NCBI RefSeq assembly: GCF_000722875.1
Contig: NZ_JFHR01000032.1
Span: 1 to 58,246, forward strand
Length of the DNA stretch: 58,246 nucleotides
Source of the DNA: Sphingobium chlorophenolicum
GTDB taxonomy: Bacteria; Pseudomonadota; Alphaproteobacteria; Sphingomonadales; Sphingomonadaceae
Reading direction: 5' to 3'
In this document: piece after piece, positions 30,885 to 40,388 of the stretch
How positions within the stretch are numbered: position 1 is the stretch's first letter
Layout of the letters: every line of letters starts with the position of its first letter
The notes under the pieces: model-generated
Seen by the model: the letters and a program-made list of their open reading frames with translations, nothing else
What the model was told of the DNA's origin: nothing
The model's database searches: none
Translations under genes and position numbers: made by a program

Positions 30885-33560
30885 ATGACCATCCGCAACC
30901 TGTCGCCGCTTCTTCACGCCAGGACCATCGCCCTGATCGGAGGATCGCAGGAGCAAGGCGCCGTCGGCACGCTCGTCCTCGACAATCTGCTCGCGGGCGG
31001 GTTCGAAGGTAGCATCCATGTCGTCAATCCTCACCCGGTGACGCAACAAGGCACGACATGGGTCGCCAGCGTCGCCCACCTGCCCGCCGCGCCCGAGCTT
31101 GCGATCATCATGACGCCCGAACCGACCGTGGCAGCCATCATCGACGAGCTAGGAAGCCTCGGCACCCGCTGCGCCGTCATCCTGTCGGCGGGTCTTCACG
31201 ATGCTAGCGCATTCCACCACGCGATCAGGGCTACGGCCCAGCGGCACGACATGCGGATCGTCGGACCTAATTGCCTTGGCATCATCGCGCCCCATGCGCG
31301 GATCAACGCCACCTTCGCCTGCACCCCGGCGCTGCCGGGCAATCTGGGGCTGATCTCGCAGAGCGGCGCGCTCATCACCGCAGTGCTCGATTGGGCGCAA
31401 ACCCGCCGGGTTGGCTTTTCCGGCATCATTTCCGCAGGCGACATGGCCGATGTAAACCTTGGCGACCTGATCGACCTGCTCGCGGCCGATTCCCACACCC
31501 ACGCCATTCTGCTCTATGTGGAAGGCGTCACCGAGGCGGCCGAGTTCATGATCGCTGCCCGCGCCGCCGCGCTTCATAAGCCGATCATTGCGATCAAGGC
31601 CGGCAAAAGCCAGCTCGCCGCGCAAGCGACCCTTTTGCACACAGGAGCCATGATCGGCTCCTATGATGTGTATAAAGCCGCCTTCGAACGCGCCGGAATC
31701 CTGCTGGTGGACAGTCTGACGGCATTGTTCGACGCCGCTGAAATACTATGCGCCTGTGCGCCGGTGCCCGGCAACCGGCTGGCGATCCTGACCAATGGCG
31801 GCGGCGCTGGCATATTGGCGGTCGATGCCCTGGCGCAGGCGGATGGGCAACTCGCCACATTAACCGCCGAAACGATTGCCTCCCTAGCGGAGGCAACACC
31901 CGCAGGTTCGCCGCGCGCCAATCCCGTCGATATATTGGGCGACGCGGACGCGGACCGCTATGCCGCTGCGGTACGAGCCATCCTGCGCGACAGCGGGAGC
32001 GACGCGGTGCTGCTCATGAACTGCCCCACCGCGCGCAGCGAAGCGAAGGAAACGGCGCTGGCGATCTGCGGCGAAGTCGCGGCGGCAGCGCAGGAGCGTA
32101 TCCACAAGCCTGTCCTTGCCTGCTGGCTGGGTGAGGCCAACAGCGATAGGGTAAGGCCTGTGTTCGCGGCAGCCGGCATTCCAGTCTTTTCAACGCCCGA
32201 CGACGCCGTGCGCGCCTTTGGCTATCTGGCCCAGGCTCGCCGCCTTCGCGAGAGCCTGACGGAAGCGCCCGCTCGGTCGCGTGAGGTCCAGGCCGACCGT
32301 GCCGCCGCCCGCGCCATCATCTCCGATGCGCAGGCGGATGGATGCACGACGCTTTCCGAAATCAAGGTGAAGAAACTGCTGGAGGCCTATGGCATCCCCG
32401 TCGCTCCCACGCGCTTTGCCGCTTCCGCGGACGCGGTGGAAGAGGCTTGCTGCCGGCTGAGCGCGCCCTATGCGGTGAAGATCGTCTCGCGCGACCTGCC
32501 GCACAAATCGGATGTGGGCGGGGTCGCACTCGACCTGCCGGACGCCCGGGCGGCCGTGGCGGCCGCGCGGGAGATGGAACGGCGTATCCGCCGCGATTTC
32601 CCGCAAGCGCGAATCCAGGGGTTCGCTGTCGAGGACATGATAAGGGTGAAAGACGGCAGGGAGATGATCGTGGGCCTTGGCACCGATCCGGTTTTCGGAT
32701 CCATGATCATGGCTGGGGCAGGCGGCACCGCGACGGAGCTTCTCGATGACAAGGCCATCGACCTCCTGCCCATAGACCATGCGCAGGCTCGCGCCCTGAT
32801 TGCGCGGACGCATATGTCCCGGATGCTCGCCGGGTATCGGAACGTCCCGGCAGCCGATGTCGAAAGCGTCGCTGATGTGCTGGACGCCGTGTCGGCCATG
32901 GCGGTCGACCTTCCCAGCCTGCTGGAACTCGACATCAACCCCCTGATCGCGAGCGCGGCAGGGGTCATCGCCCTGGATGCGCGGGCGCGGATCAGCGCCG
33001 AGGCGGCAACAGCATTCCGCCTGGTCCTGCGCGCGCCGCCGGAAGGCTGGGCGTCCGACCTCGTCACGGAGCAGGGACTTCGCTTCCATGTACGGCCCGT
33101 GCGTCCTGACGACGGGCCGGCGGTCGCAGCCCTTTTCGACCATGTCTCGCCTGAAGACCTGCGCTTCCGCTTCATGTCGGGCGTTTGCAAAGTCAGCCGC
33201 GAGCAGATCGTGATGATGACGCGAGTGGACTATGTCCGCACAATCAGCTTCGTCGCCTTCGGCGAGGAGGGCGACCTCCTCGCCATCGCCATGCTCGCGA
33301 CCGATCCTGATCGCACTCGCGCGGAAATTGCGCTCAGCACCCGCACCGACATGAAGGGCAAGGGCCTTAGCTGGACCTTGTTCGAATATGTCCTGCGCTA
33401 TGCGAAGGCGGAAGGCATCGAAACGATCGAGTCCATCGAGTCCACCGATCATGACGCGGCTCTACGCATGGAACGGGAGCTTGGCTTCGTCACCATCGCG
33501 GACCCCGACGATCCCACCGTCCGGATCGCCCGGAAGAGCTTGGCGGCTCATGCCAACTGA
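30885..33560 (+). CDS. NDP-forming acyl-CoA synthetase fused to GNAT acetyltransferase (Pat/ACS-like)
   Basis: 891 residues. A CoA-binding domain (IALIGGSQEQGAVG) and succinyl-CoA-synthetase-like domain include LLHTGAMIGSYD, with the phospho-histidine retained. An ATP-grasp half follows (PYAVKIVSRDLPHKSDVGGV). From about residue 715 a GNAT domain closes the protein (LRFRFMSG, KGLSWTLFEYVL). Relatives either make acyl-CoA with ATP or ADP, or acetylate lysines of acetyl-CoA synthetase (Pat). Both catalytic histidines are present, so acyl-CoA synthesis is possible. It is monocistronic, with FixJ-like sites upstream. Confidence 0.9.
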   Translation: MTIRNLSPLLHARTIALIGGSQEQGAVGTLVLDNLLAGGFEGSIHVVNPHPVTQQGTTWVASVAHLPAAPELAIIMTPEPTVAAIIDELGSLGTRCAVILSAGLHDASAFHHAIRATAQRHDMRIVGPNCLGIIAPHARINATFACTPALPGNLGLISQSGALITAVLDWAQTRRVGFSGIISAGDMADVNLGDLIDLLAADSHTHAILLYVEGVTEAAEFMIAARAAALHKPIIAIKAGKSQLAAQATLLHTGAMIGSYDVYKAAFERAGILLVDSLTALFDAAEILCACAPVPGNRLAILTNGGGAGILAVDALAQADGQLATLTAETIASLAEATPAGSPRANPVDILGDADADRYAAAVRAILRDSGSDAVLLMNCPTARSEAKETALAICGEVAAAAQERIHKPVLACWLGEANSDRVRPVFAAAGIPVFSTPDDAVRAFGYLAQARRLRESLTEAPARSREVQADRAAARAIISDAQADGCTTLSEIKVKKLLEAYGIPVAPTRFAASADAVEEACCRLSAPYAVKIVSRDLPHKSDVGGVALDLPDARAAVAAAREMERRIRRDFPQARIQGFAVEDMIRVKDGREMIVGLGTDPVFGSMIMAGAGGTATELLDDKAIDLLPIDHAQARALIARTHMSRMLAGYRNVPAADVESVADVLDAVSAMAVDLPSLLELDINPLIASAAGVIALDARARISAEAATAFRLVLRAPPEGWASDLVTEQGLRFHVRPVRPDDGPAVAALFDHVSPEDLRFRFMSGVCKVSREQIVMMTRVDYVRTISFVAFGEEGDLLAIAMLATDPDRTRAEIALSTRTDMKGKGLSWTLFEYVLRYAKAEGIETIESIESTDHDAALRMERELGFVTIADPDDPTVRIARKSLAAHAN

Positions 33561-33574
33561 AAGCATGTGCGGCG

Positions 33575-34543
33575 CTATCGCTGCGCAGGACGCTTCTTCG
33601 CAACGCCGCGGATCATCACCATACCCGGTATGAGCGGCAGCCACAGCGTGAAGAGGCGCAGCAGCATGGTCGCGGCGAATGCGGCCTCCAGCTCGACTCC
33701 CAGCAGATGAAGCGTCGCCACTGACGTCGCTTCGAAACTGCCCAGCCCCAGCGGAATTGGGCCGAGGGTCGCAACCACCGACGCCATGATGAGCGCGATG
33801 AAGGCGGTGCCGAACGCCGCCCGTTGACCAAGGCTGTGCAAGCAGGCGAAAAGCGTCCCGGCATCCGCCAGGAAGATCATCGCATTGCACGCCGCAACCA
33901 TAATCGCGAGTTGCCTGTCCCGTAAAAGGGCTGATGGCGCCTGCGCCACCGTTTCCAGCAGCCTGCGCACAAAGTCGATATGTTCGATCCGGTCCGGCAA
34001 AGGCCTGCTCCCCCGACTCCGCAGCCAGAGGGCAAGAGCGGGGATGGCGAAAGCCACCAGCAGGAAGGTGGTGACGACAACGGCCATCAGCGGCGTAGCG
34101 CGATCATGCAGCCAAAGCAGGATCAGCGTGACGAGTGCGAAACAGGCATAGGCTGCGTAAAAGCCGATCATCGACAGCAGCAGGGCAGCCACCGCCGTCC
34201 CCTTGGGCACGCCTAGCCCGCGCAGCTGATCCACCAGCAGGATATTGCCGCCCATGCCCGCGCTGGGCAAAACCTGATCGGCAAACAGCTTCGTCAAGGC
34301 GATCCGCACCAGCGGTCGCATCCGCTGCGGCGTTCCAGCGCGGTGCAGCACCGCCGACCACCCGCTCGCCACGCTGAAATAGGTGGTGAGCTGAAGCATG
34401 ACGGCAAGGCCAATCCAACCCGGCTCCGCCTGGCGGAGCAGCGCCGCAAACCGCTCCACCTCGCCCCAATGGGCAACCGCGGCAATCAGTCCGGCTGCGA
34501 TCAGGATCGCCAGAAACCAGCTTCGCCATCCCGCTGACGCCAT
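33575..34543 (-). CDS. Lysylphosphatidylglycerol-synthase-type membrane protein (flippase-like)
   Basis: 322 residues with about eight hydrophobic helices. LADQ-like segment FADQVLPSAGMGGNILLVDQL and the late PIPLGLGSFEATSVATLHLLG are hallmarks of the LPG_synthase_TM (UPF0104 / AglD2) family. Without the cytosolic aminoacyl-transfer domain it resembles the flippase half of MprF, so lipid flipping is the best guess. It is convergent with the acyl-CoA synthetase gene (14-base gap) and divergent from the Mg ATPase gene. Confidence 0.85.
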   Translation of the reverse strand: MASAGWRSWFLAILIAAGLIAAVAHWGEVERFAALLRQAEPGWIGLAVMLQLTTYFSVASGWSAVLHRAGTPQRMRPLVRIALTKLFADQVLPSAGMGGNILLVDQLRGLGVPKGTAVAALLLSMIGFYAAYACFALVTLILLWLHDRATPLMAVVVTTFLLVAFAIPALALWLRSRGSRPLPDRIEHIDFVRRLLETVAQAPSALLRDRQLAIMVAACNAMIFLADAGTLFACLHSLGQRAAFGTAFIALIMASVVATLGPIPLGLGSFEATSVATLHLLGVELEAAFAATMLLRLFTLWLPLIPGMVMIRGVAKKRPAQR

Positions 34544-34583
34544 ATCAGCCTCCGCCCTTGGTCATCGCCTATCGAGCCGAAAA

Positions 34584-34627
34584 CTTACGGTCACGGCATG
34601 GGGAGCGAACTTCGGACAGTTACGTAG
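34584..34627. promoter_or_regulatory. Paired TTACGG / TTACGTAG sites in the mgtA-type promoter
   Basis: CTTACGG at 34584-34590 and TACGTAG at 34621-34627 lie in the gap between the divergent flippase-like and Mg ATPase genes, 35 bases apart in the same orientation. They belong to the recurring motif of this island. Confidence 0.4.
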
Positions 34628-34695
34628 CTTAACGGATTCGCCATCCGATCCTGATCATCCATTCCATGCCCATCCTCAGCCCGTCTGGAGTAGCG

Positions 34696-37269
34696 ATGGA
34701 TTTCAGCATCTCCTTGCCGCTCCAGCACGAACCCCTCACGGCAGCGAATAATCAGGGAACCGAGCTGTCCGACGAATATTGGCGCCTGCCGGTCGGCCAG
34801 ACGCTCGCCGCCCTTGACACCAGCGCAGATGGATTATCCTCCGCCGAGGCCGCCCGCAGGCTCGAAGCGGCCGGTCCCAACATCCTCTTTCAAAAGGCGC
34901 GCCGCCGCCTCATAGCCGATCTGGCGCGCAGGCTTGGCAATCCGCTCGTCCTGATGCTGCTTGCGGCTGCGGCGGTTGCGGGCGTGACCGGCGACATGGT
35001 CAGCTTCCTGCTGATCGTCGCCATGATCCTCCTCTCCACCATCCTCGACACAGTGCAGGAACGCCGCGCGGAAGCGACAGCGGCGGCGCTGCGTGAGGCG
35101 ATCGCTCTCACCGCGCGCGTGCAGCGCGACGGAGCAGTCGCCACGCTGCCGGTACGAGATGTGGTGCCGGGCGATGTGGTGATGCTTGCCGCCGGAGACC
35201 TGGTGCCCGCCGATGGGCTGGTGCTGTCCGCCAACGCCGCGCAGGTCAACCAGGCCGCCCTCACCGGCGAGCCCTTCCCCGTGGAAAAATCTCCAGTCAT
35301 CGACCCCGGCGCCGCCCTGGCCGAGGCACCCAACCTCCTGCTGCACGGCAGTTCGATGATCGGCGGCAGCGCGACCATGCTCGTCGTGCAGACGGGCGAC
35401 CGCACCCATTTCGGGGGCATCGCCCGGTCGCTGGGCGATGAACAGCCTCCCACCGCTTTCGAACGCGGGATTCACCGGCTGGGCATGCTGATCGTGCGAA
35501 TGACGATCTTCCTTGTCCTCTTCGTGATCCTCGCCCATCTCGCTCTAGGACGGCCGCCGGTCGAATCCTTCCTTTTCGCCATGGCCCTTGCGGTCGGCCT
35601 GACGCCCGAACTGCTGCCGATGATCATGACCATCGGCCTGGCGCGCGGGGCCCAGCGCATGGCGGCGGCAAAGGTAGTGGTGAAGCGGCTCTCGGCGATC
35701 CACGATCTTGGCGAAATGGACATATTGTGCACCGACAAGACCGGCACCCTCACCGAAGCGCGGATCATGATGACCGGCCACCCAGGGATCGACGGGGTGG
35801 ACAGCGAGCACGTCTTCGAACTCGCAGCCGTCAACGCCCGCTTCGAAAGCGGCCTGCGCAGTCCGCTGGACGACGCCCTGCTCGCGCATACCGGCCATCA
35901 TCCGCTGACTGGCTGGCAGAAGCTGGACGAACGGCCCTTCGATTTCGAAAGACGGCGCGTATCGGTGTTGGCTGAACGGGAAGGAGACAGGATCGAGATC
36001 GTCAAAGGGGCGCCAGAAACGATCCTGGATCTGTGCGATCAGGCGCGAGCGCCAGACGGAACGATCATGCCACTCGATGCTACGCTCAAGGCAAGCCTCA
36101 TCAAGCTGCACGATGACAATGCCGCGCAAGGTTTGCGCCTGCTCGGCATCGCGTGGAAAGCGGCACCTCGCCGCGATAGCATCGAGACAGACGATGACGA
36201 ACATCTGATCTTCGCGGGCTTCTGCCTCTTCCTCGATCCGCCCAAAGCCTCATCCGCCGCCGCCATCGCGCGGTTGGAGTCAGCGGGCGTCAGGACCAAA
36301 GTCATTTCCGGCGACTCCGCCGCTGCTGTGCGGCATCTGATGGCCGCGCTCGGAAAGCCGGATGCGAAGCTCCTGACCGGAGAGGAAATCGCAGCCCTCG
36401 ATGACGAGGCTCTGGCCGTTCGCGTGGCCGACACCGGCCTCTTCGCCCGGATCACACCAGACCAGAAATTCCGGATCGTGCGGGCGCTTCAGGCGCGCGG
36501 CCATATCGTCGGGTTCTTGGGCGATGGCATCAACGATGCGCCTGCCATTAGGGCGGCCGACGTCGGCCTGTCGGTCGATGGCGCGACCGATGTCGCGCGC
36601 GAAGCGGCAGACATGATCCTGCTCGCGCCAGATCTTGCCGTGCTGGCGGATGGCGTGGCGGAAGGACGTCGCACCTATGCCAATATCCTCAAATATATCC
36701 GCATGGGCACCAGCTCAAACTTCGGCAATATGCTGACCATGGCGCTGGCGTCGCTGTTCCTGCCCTTCCTGCCGCTAACGCCGGTCCAGATCCTGCTCAA
36801 CAACATGCTCTATGATCTGTCGCAGACCGGCATACCGTTCGACCGGGCAGAAGGCAGCGACCTCGCCGCGCCTCGTGGATGGGACATGCGGGGCCTTGTT
36901 CGCTTCACCCTCATCATGGGGCCGCTGTCGTCGTTGTTCGACATCGCGACATTTGCAGCACTCATCGCCCTTTTCCATGTCGACGTGCCCATATTCCGCA
37001 CGGTCTGGTTCATCGAATCCATGGCGACGCAGATATTGGTTGTCTTCATCATCCGCACGTCCGCGCCCTTGTGGCGGCAGCGGCCGCACCGGCTGCTCGT
37101 AATAAGCGCCAGCCTCTGCCTGGGCGCGGCGATCACCCTGCCCTTCCTACCGTTCGCGCCGACATTGGGCTTCTCCGCGCCTCCGCCGGGCATCCTCATG
37201 GTGACGGCAGCCCTGGTCGCCGTCTATCTCCTCTGCGCCGAAGCGCTCAAGCGGGTCGCGATGCGATAG
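34696..37269 (+). CDS. mgtA: Magnesium-translocating P-type ATPase (MgtA-like)
   Basis: 857 residues. In order: cation-ATPase N-terminus (SSAEAARRLEAAGPN), actuator TGEPFPVEKS, membrane motif VGLTPELLPMIMTIGLARG, phosphorylation site CTDKTGTLTEA, hinge FLGDGINDAPAIRAADVGLSVDGATDVAREAAD, then NNMLYDLSQTGIPFD. The last motif and TPELLPMI are typical of the P3B magnesium importers MgtA/MgtB. ATG 34696 has GGAG six bases upstream; 34666 is less likely. No MgtL-type leader was recognised. Confidence 0.92.
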   Translation: MDFSISLPLQHEPLTAANNQGTELSDEYWRLPVGQTLAALDTSADGLSSAEAARRLEAAGPNILFQKARRRLIADLARRLGNPLVLMLLAAAAVAGVTGDMVSFLLIVAMILLSTILDTVQERRAEATAAALREAIALTARVQRDGAVATLPVRDVVPGDVVMLAAGDLVPADGLVLSANAAQVNQAALTGEPFPVEKSPVIDPGAALAEAPNLLLHGSSMIGGSATMLVVQTGDRTHFGGIARSLGDEQPPTAFERGIHRLGMLIVRMTIFLVLFVILAHLALGRPPVESFLFAMALAVGLTPELLPMIMTIGLARGAQRMAAAKVVVKRLSAIHDLGEMDILCTDKTGTLTEARIMMTGHPGIDGVDSEHVFELAAVNARFESGLRSPLDDALLAHTGHHPLTGWQKLDERPFDFERRRVSVLAEREGDRIEIVKGAPETILDLCDQARAPDGTIMPLDATLKASLIKLHDDNAAQGLRLLGIAWKAAPRRDSIETDDDEHLIFAGFCLFLDPPKASSAAAIARLESAGVRTKVISGDSAAAVRHLMAALGKPDAKLLTGEEIAALDDEALAVRVADTGLFARITPDQKFRIVRALQARGHIVGFLGDGINDAPAIRAADVGLSVDGATDVAREAADMILLAPDLAVLADGVAEGRRTYANILKYIRMGTSSNFGNMLTMALASLFLPFLPLTPVQILLNNMLYDLSQTGIPFDRAEGSDLAAPRGWDMRGLVRFTLIMGPLSSLFDIATFAALIALFHVDVPIFRTVWFIESMATQILVVFIIRTSAPLWRQRPHRLLVISASLCLGAAITLPFLPFAPTLGFSAPPPGILMVTAALVAVYLLCAEALKRVAMR

Positions 37270-37284
37270 GGTCTGCGTGGCGGA

Positions 37285-38322
37285 TCAGGGTGTGATCAGC
37301 ACCTTGAGCGCCTGCGTTTCCGCCGCCCGGCCGAAGACATCATAGGCCTCCATGATGCCGTCCAGCGTGAAGCGATGCGTGACGAGCTTCTTCGCGTCGA
37401 CCTTCCCGCTCGCGACTGTCTTCAGCAGCATCGAAGTGGTGGCAGTATCCACCAGCCGGGTCGTGATCGTGATATTATGCGACCAGAGCCTTTCCAGATG
37501 CAGGTCGACCTTCACGCCATGCACGCCGATGTTCGCGATGACCCCACCGGGAGCGACCAAGTCTTCGCATAGTTCGAATGTCGCAGGCACCCCGACAGCC
37601 TCGATGGCCGTGTCAACGCCCCTGCCATCCGTCAGCGACTTGACCTCTGCCACCGCGTCTTCCGACCGGCTGTTGATCGTGCGGGTAGCGCCGAACCGCT
37701 CAGCCACCGCCAGCCGGTTGGCGTCGATGTCGATCATGATGATCTGGCTGGGCGAATAGAATTGCGCTGTCAGCAAGGTGGCCAGCCCGATCGGGCCTGC
37801 GCCCACGATGGCGACGCTGCTGCCGGGCGCGACCTTGCCATTCAGCACGCCGCATTCAAAGCCGGTCGGCAATATGTCGCTCAGCATCACCAGTGCTTCC
37901 TCGTCCGTTCCTGCCGGGACTGGATAGAGGCTGGTGTCAGCATGAGGGATGCGCACATATTCCGCCTGCGTACCGTCAATGGCATTGCCCAATATCCATC
38001 CGCCGCTCACGCAATGGGAGTAAATGCCCCGGCGGCAATAGTCGCACCGCCCGCATGAGGTGATGCAGGAAATCAGCACATGATCGCCGGGCCTGAAATT
38101 CGAGACCGCCGATCCGACCGCCTCCACAACGCCCACGCCCTCATGGCCCAATGTCCGTCCCGGCTCGCAAGTGGGCACATCGCCCTTCAATATGTGGAGG
38201 TCGGTGCCGCAGATAGTCGTGTGCGTGACGCGGACAATGGCGTCGCCGACATCCTTGATCTGTGGCCTTTCCCGCTCGCCCAGATGCTTTCGCCCCGGCC
38301 CGTCATAGATCAACGCTTTCAT
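37285..38322 (-). CDS. Zinc-dependent alcohol dehydrogenase
   Basis: 345 residues of the medium-chain dehydrogenase family. Catalytic zinc ligands lie in TTICGTDLH and GHEGVGVVE. The structural zinc Cys cluster is SCGRCDYCRRGIYSHC. The cofactor loop GAGPIGLATL suggests NAD. It oxidises an alcohol or reduces an aldehyde; its sequence is near the threonine/butanediol-type group annotated as zinc-dependent alcohol dehydrogenase. It is divergent from the DUF308 gene across a promoter gap with a palindromic motif. Confidence 0.9.
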   Translation of the reverse strand: MKALIYDGPGRKHLGERERPQIKDVGDAIVRVTHTTICGTDLHILKGDVPTCEPGRTLGHEGVGVVEAVGSAVSNFRPGDHVLISCITSCGRCDYCRRGIYSHCVSGGWILGNAIDGTQAEYVRIPHADTSLYPVPAGTDEEALVMLSDILPTGFECGVLNGKVAPGSSVAIVGAGPIGLATLLTAQFYSPSQIIMIDIDANRLAVAERFGATRTINSRSEDAVAEVKSLTDGRGVDTAIEAVGVPATFELCEDLVAPGGVIANIGVHGVKVDLHLERLWSHNITITTRLVDTATTSMLLKTVASGKVDAKKLVTHRFTLDGIMEAYDVFGRAAETQALKVLITP

Positions 38323-38380
38323 CGAACGCTCCTTGAAGGATTATCACCGGGATGATCGCGTTGCCTTCGACGGCATCCTA

Positions 38381-38396
38381 TTCGTAGATTCACGAA
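38381..38396. promoter_or_regulatory. Inverted TTCGT-N6-ACGAA site between divergent genes
   Basis: TTCGTAGATTCACGAA is an imperfect palindrome (five-base arms, six-base centre) in the 132-base gap between the alcohol dehydrogenase and DUF308 genes. It contains the TACGAA version of the island motif on the other strand and is well placed to control both directions. Confidence 0.4.
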
Positions 38397-38454
38397 CATC
38401 ATCACACCGCCTCCAGCGCTAGACTCGCCGTCTCACATCTTAAGGAGGGCGACG

Positions 38455-39018
38455 ATGAACTTGAAAATGGCCTTGGGACCAGGAACGTCCATATCGGGGC
38501 CGCAGTTATGGCGCACCTTCATCGGCATCGGCGCCGCGCTCGCGCTGCTCGGCATCCTTGCCAGCGTCAACCTGCTCCTCGCGACGATCCTTGCCACCTA
38601 TGTCGTGGGCGCGGCCATGTTCGCGGGAGGGATATTCCAACTGTTCCACGCCTTCAGCGTGCGGCGCTTCTCATCGGGAGTCCTGTGGGGCCTGGCTGCG
38701 CTGCTTTACCTCATCACGGCCAGCATCATGATCGTCGATCCTCTGCTTGGTGCGAGCGTCCTGACGGTTTTCATCGGCATCACCCTGGCGGCATCAGGCA
38801 TCGCCCGCCTAATCCTTGCTTTCCGGCACAGCGAAGGGAGGGCGTGGATGATCCTGTCCGGCGTCATCAGCATCATAGCCGCTGTGCTGGTGGCGGTGTC
38901 ATGGCCGTGGAGCAGCCTGTGGCTACTGGGAATGGTGCTCGCCATAGACCTGATATCGCAAGGCGTGATGCTGATGCTGTTCGGCTTTTCCCTGCGTTCG
39001 GCGGCCAGCGTACAGTGA
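38455..39018 (+). CDS. DUF308 / HdeD-family membrane protein
   Basis: 187 residues with about six hydrophobic helices: FIGIGAALALLGILASVNLL, AMFAGGIFQLFHAF and others. It belongs to the HdeD/DUF308 group, linked in enterobacteria to acid resistance but without known mechanism. AAGGAGG before ATG 38455 is strong. The stop overlaps the GTG of the following alcohol dehydrogenase gene, giving a two-gene operon. Confidence 0.87.
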   Translation: MNLKMALGPGTSISGPQLWRTFIGIGAALALLGILASVNLLLATILATYVVGAAMFAGGIFQLFHAFSVRRFSSGVLWGLAALLYLITASIMIVDPLLGASVLTVFIGITLAASGIARLILAFRHSEGRAWMILSGVISIIAAVLVAVSWPWSSLWLLGMVLAIDLISQGVMLMLFGFSLRSAASVQ

Positions 39019-40019
39019 AGCAGATGGTGGCGATGCAGATCCCCGCGCCGGGCGCTGCCCTGGTGCGGATCGAGCGTCCCATACCTGATCCTGGACCCGG
39101 CGAACTGCTGATCGAAGTCGCCGCTTGCGGCGTTTGCCGAACCGATCTGCACGTCCTCGACGGCGAAATCCCCGCCCACTATCCCATCATACCAGGCCAT
39201 GAGATCGTCGGCAGGGTCGCGGCATTGGGCAGGGGCGTTGCGGGCTTCGCCATAGGCCAGCGCGTCGGCGTCCCCTGGCTCGGACATACATGCGGTATTT
39301 GCCCCTATTGCCGCGCCGGGCGTGAAAATCTGTGCGACGCTCCACTCTTCACCGGGGCCACGCGCGACGGCGGCTATGCCAGCCATGTGATCGCCGATGC
39401 GCGATATTGCTTCGACCTGCCGGATCGCTTCCGGGATGTGGAGGCTGCACCATTGCTGTGCGCGGGCCTGATCGGGTGGAGAGCTTTGCGGCTGGCTGGC
39501 CCGGCAAATTTCGTCGGCCTCTACGGCTTTGGCGCGGCCGCACACATATTGGCGCAGGTCGCCCGGCATCAGCAGCGCACTGTCTATGCCTTCACCCGTG
39601 ATGGCGACACAGCAGGGCAGGACTTTGCCCGTTCGCTCGGCTGCGCTTGGGCGGGCGGCTCATCCGAAAGCCCGCCTGCGCTTGTCGACGTTGCCCTGAT
39701 CTTCGCACCGGCAGGCGAACTCGTGCCCCAAGCCCTACGCGCAGTCAGAAAGGGTGGCCGCGTCATATGCGCGGGCATCCACATGAGCGACATACCATCC
39801 TTCCCCTATGCCGACCTGTGGCAGGAAAGGCAGATTCTCTCGGTCGCCAACCTGACGCGGGAAGACGGCACCTCCTTTTTCGATCTGGTGGGCGGCATGA
39901 AACTGCACACCGTCACCCAAAGCTTTCCATTGGAGCAAGCCAACGAGGCGCTGCAAAGCCTGCGCGAAGGCAAGGTGAAGGGCGCGGCAGTCCTTATGCC
40001 GCCATCGCAGCCTGCGTGA
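39015..40019 (+). CDS. Zinc-dependent alcohol dehydrogenase (second copy, AdhP/AdhA-like)
   Basis: 334 residues. Catalytic zinc site CGVCRTDLHVLDGE and GHEIVGRV; structural zinc CGICPYCRAGRENLC; cofactor loop LYGFGAAAHILAQ. It resembles the short alcohol dehydrogenases found next to Usp/DUF308 genes and differs clearly from the enzyme at 37-38 kb. The GTG start overlaps the DUF308 stop (GTGA); ATG 39024 is an alternative. Fermentative alcohol formation under low oxygen would be a sensible role. Confidence 0.88.
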   Translation: MKQMVAMQIPAPGAALVRIERPIPDPGPGELLIEVAACGVCRTDLHVLDGEIPAHYPIIPGHEIVGRVAALGRGVAGFAIGQRVGVPWLGHTCGICPYCRAGRENLCDAPLFTGATRDGGYASHVIADARYCFDLPDRFRDVEAAPLLCAGLIGWRALRLAGPANFVGLYGFGAAAHILAQVARHQQRTVYAFTRDGDTAGQDFARSLGCAWAGGSSESPPALVDVALIFAPAGELVPQALRAVRKGGRVICAGIHMSDIPSFPYADLWQERQILSVANLTREDGTSFFDLVGGMKLHTVTQSFPLEQANEALQSLREGKVKGAAVLMPPSQPA

Positions 40020-40088
40020 CTCTACTTATGGCGCCGCATCCCGCCTCGCGCGACACTTCGGCATGGAGTCCGGAACGGGAAATTATCC

Positions 40089-40388
40089 ATGCACAATATT
40101 CTAGCCAGCGCCACGCTCCTGCGCCTCTTGCTCGTCGCCGGAGCATCCGCACAGACTGCGACGCCTCGCGCGCCGCCGACCGCTCCGCCCGCCACGAACT
40201 GCCCGATGCATGATCAGGCAGGCGGGCACATGATGCGGCCGGGCGCCATGCCGATGCAAAACGGGCAGCCCATGCCTGAAGCGATGGAGCATTGCCGCAC
40301 GATGCACAGCCCTGCCGACGGACAGCAGCATATGATGCACCATCCCGGCGAACCGAGAGTTTCACAAAAGCAGGAGAAGGACCAATGA
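40089..40388 (+). CDS. Small exported Met/His-rich protein
   Basis: 99 residues. A signal peptide ends at ASA-Q (about residue 22). The mature part is rich in Met and His: CPMHDQAGGHMM, PGAMPMQNG, HCRTMHSP and QQHMMHHPG. Such composition suggests periplasmic copper or silver binding. No domain family was recognised. The stop overlaps the ATG of the Hsp20 gene (ATGA), so the two are translated together. CTACTTATGG at 40022-40031 upstream resembles the island motif loosely. Confidence 0.65.
   Translation: MHNILASATLLRLLLVAGASAQTATPRAPPTAPPATNCPMHDQAGGHMMRPGAMPMQNGQPMPEAMEHCRTMHSPADGQQHMMHHPGEPRVSQKQEKDQ

Noticed and set aside
32190..33452. 420-codon minus-strand frame opposite the acyl-CoA synthetase
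   Set aside because: Shadow frame without family motifs.
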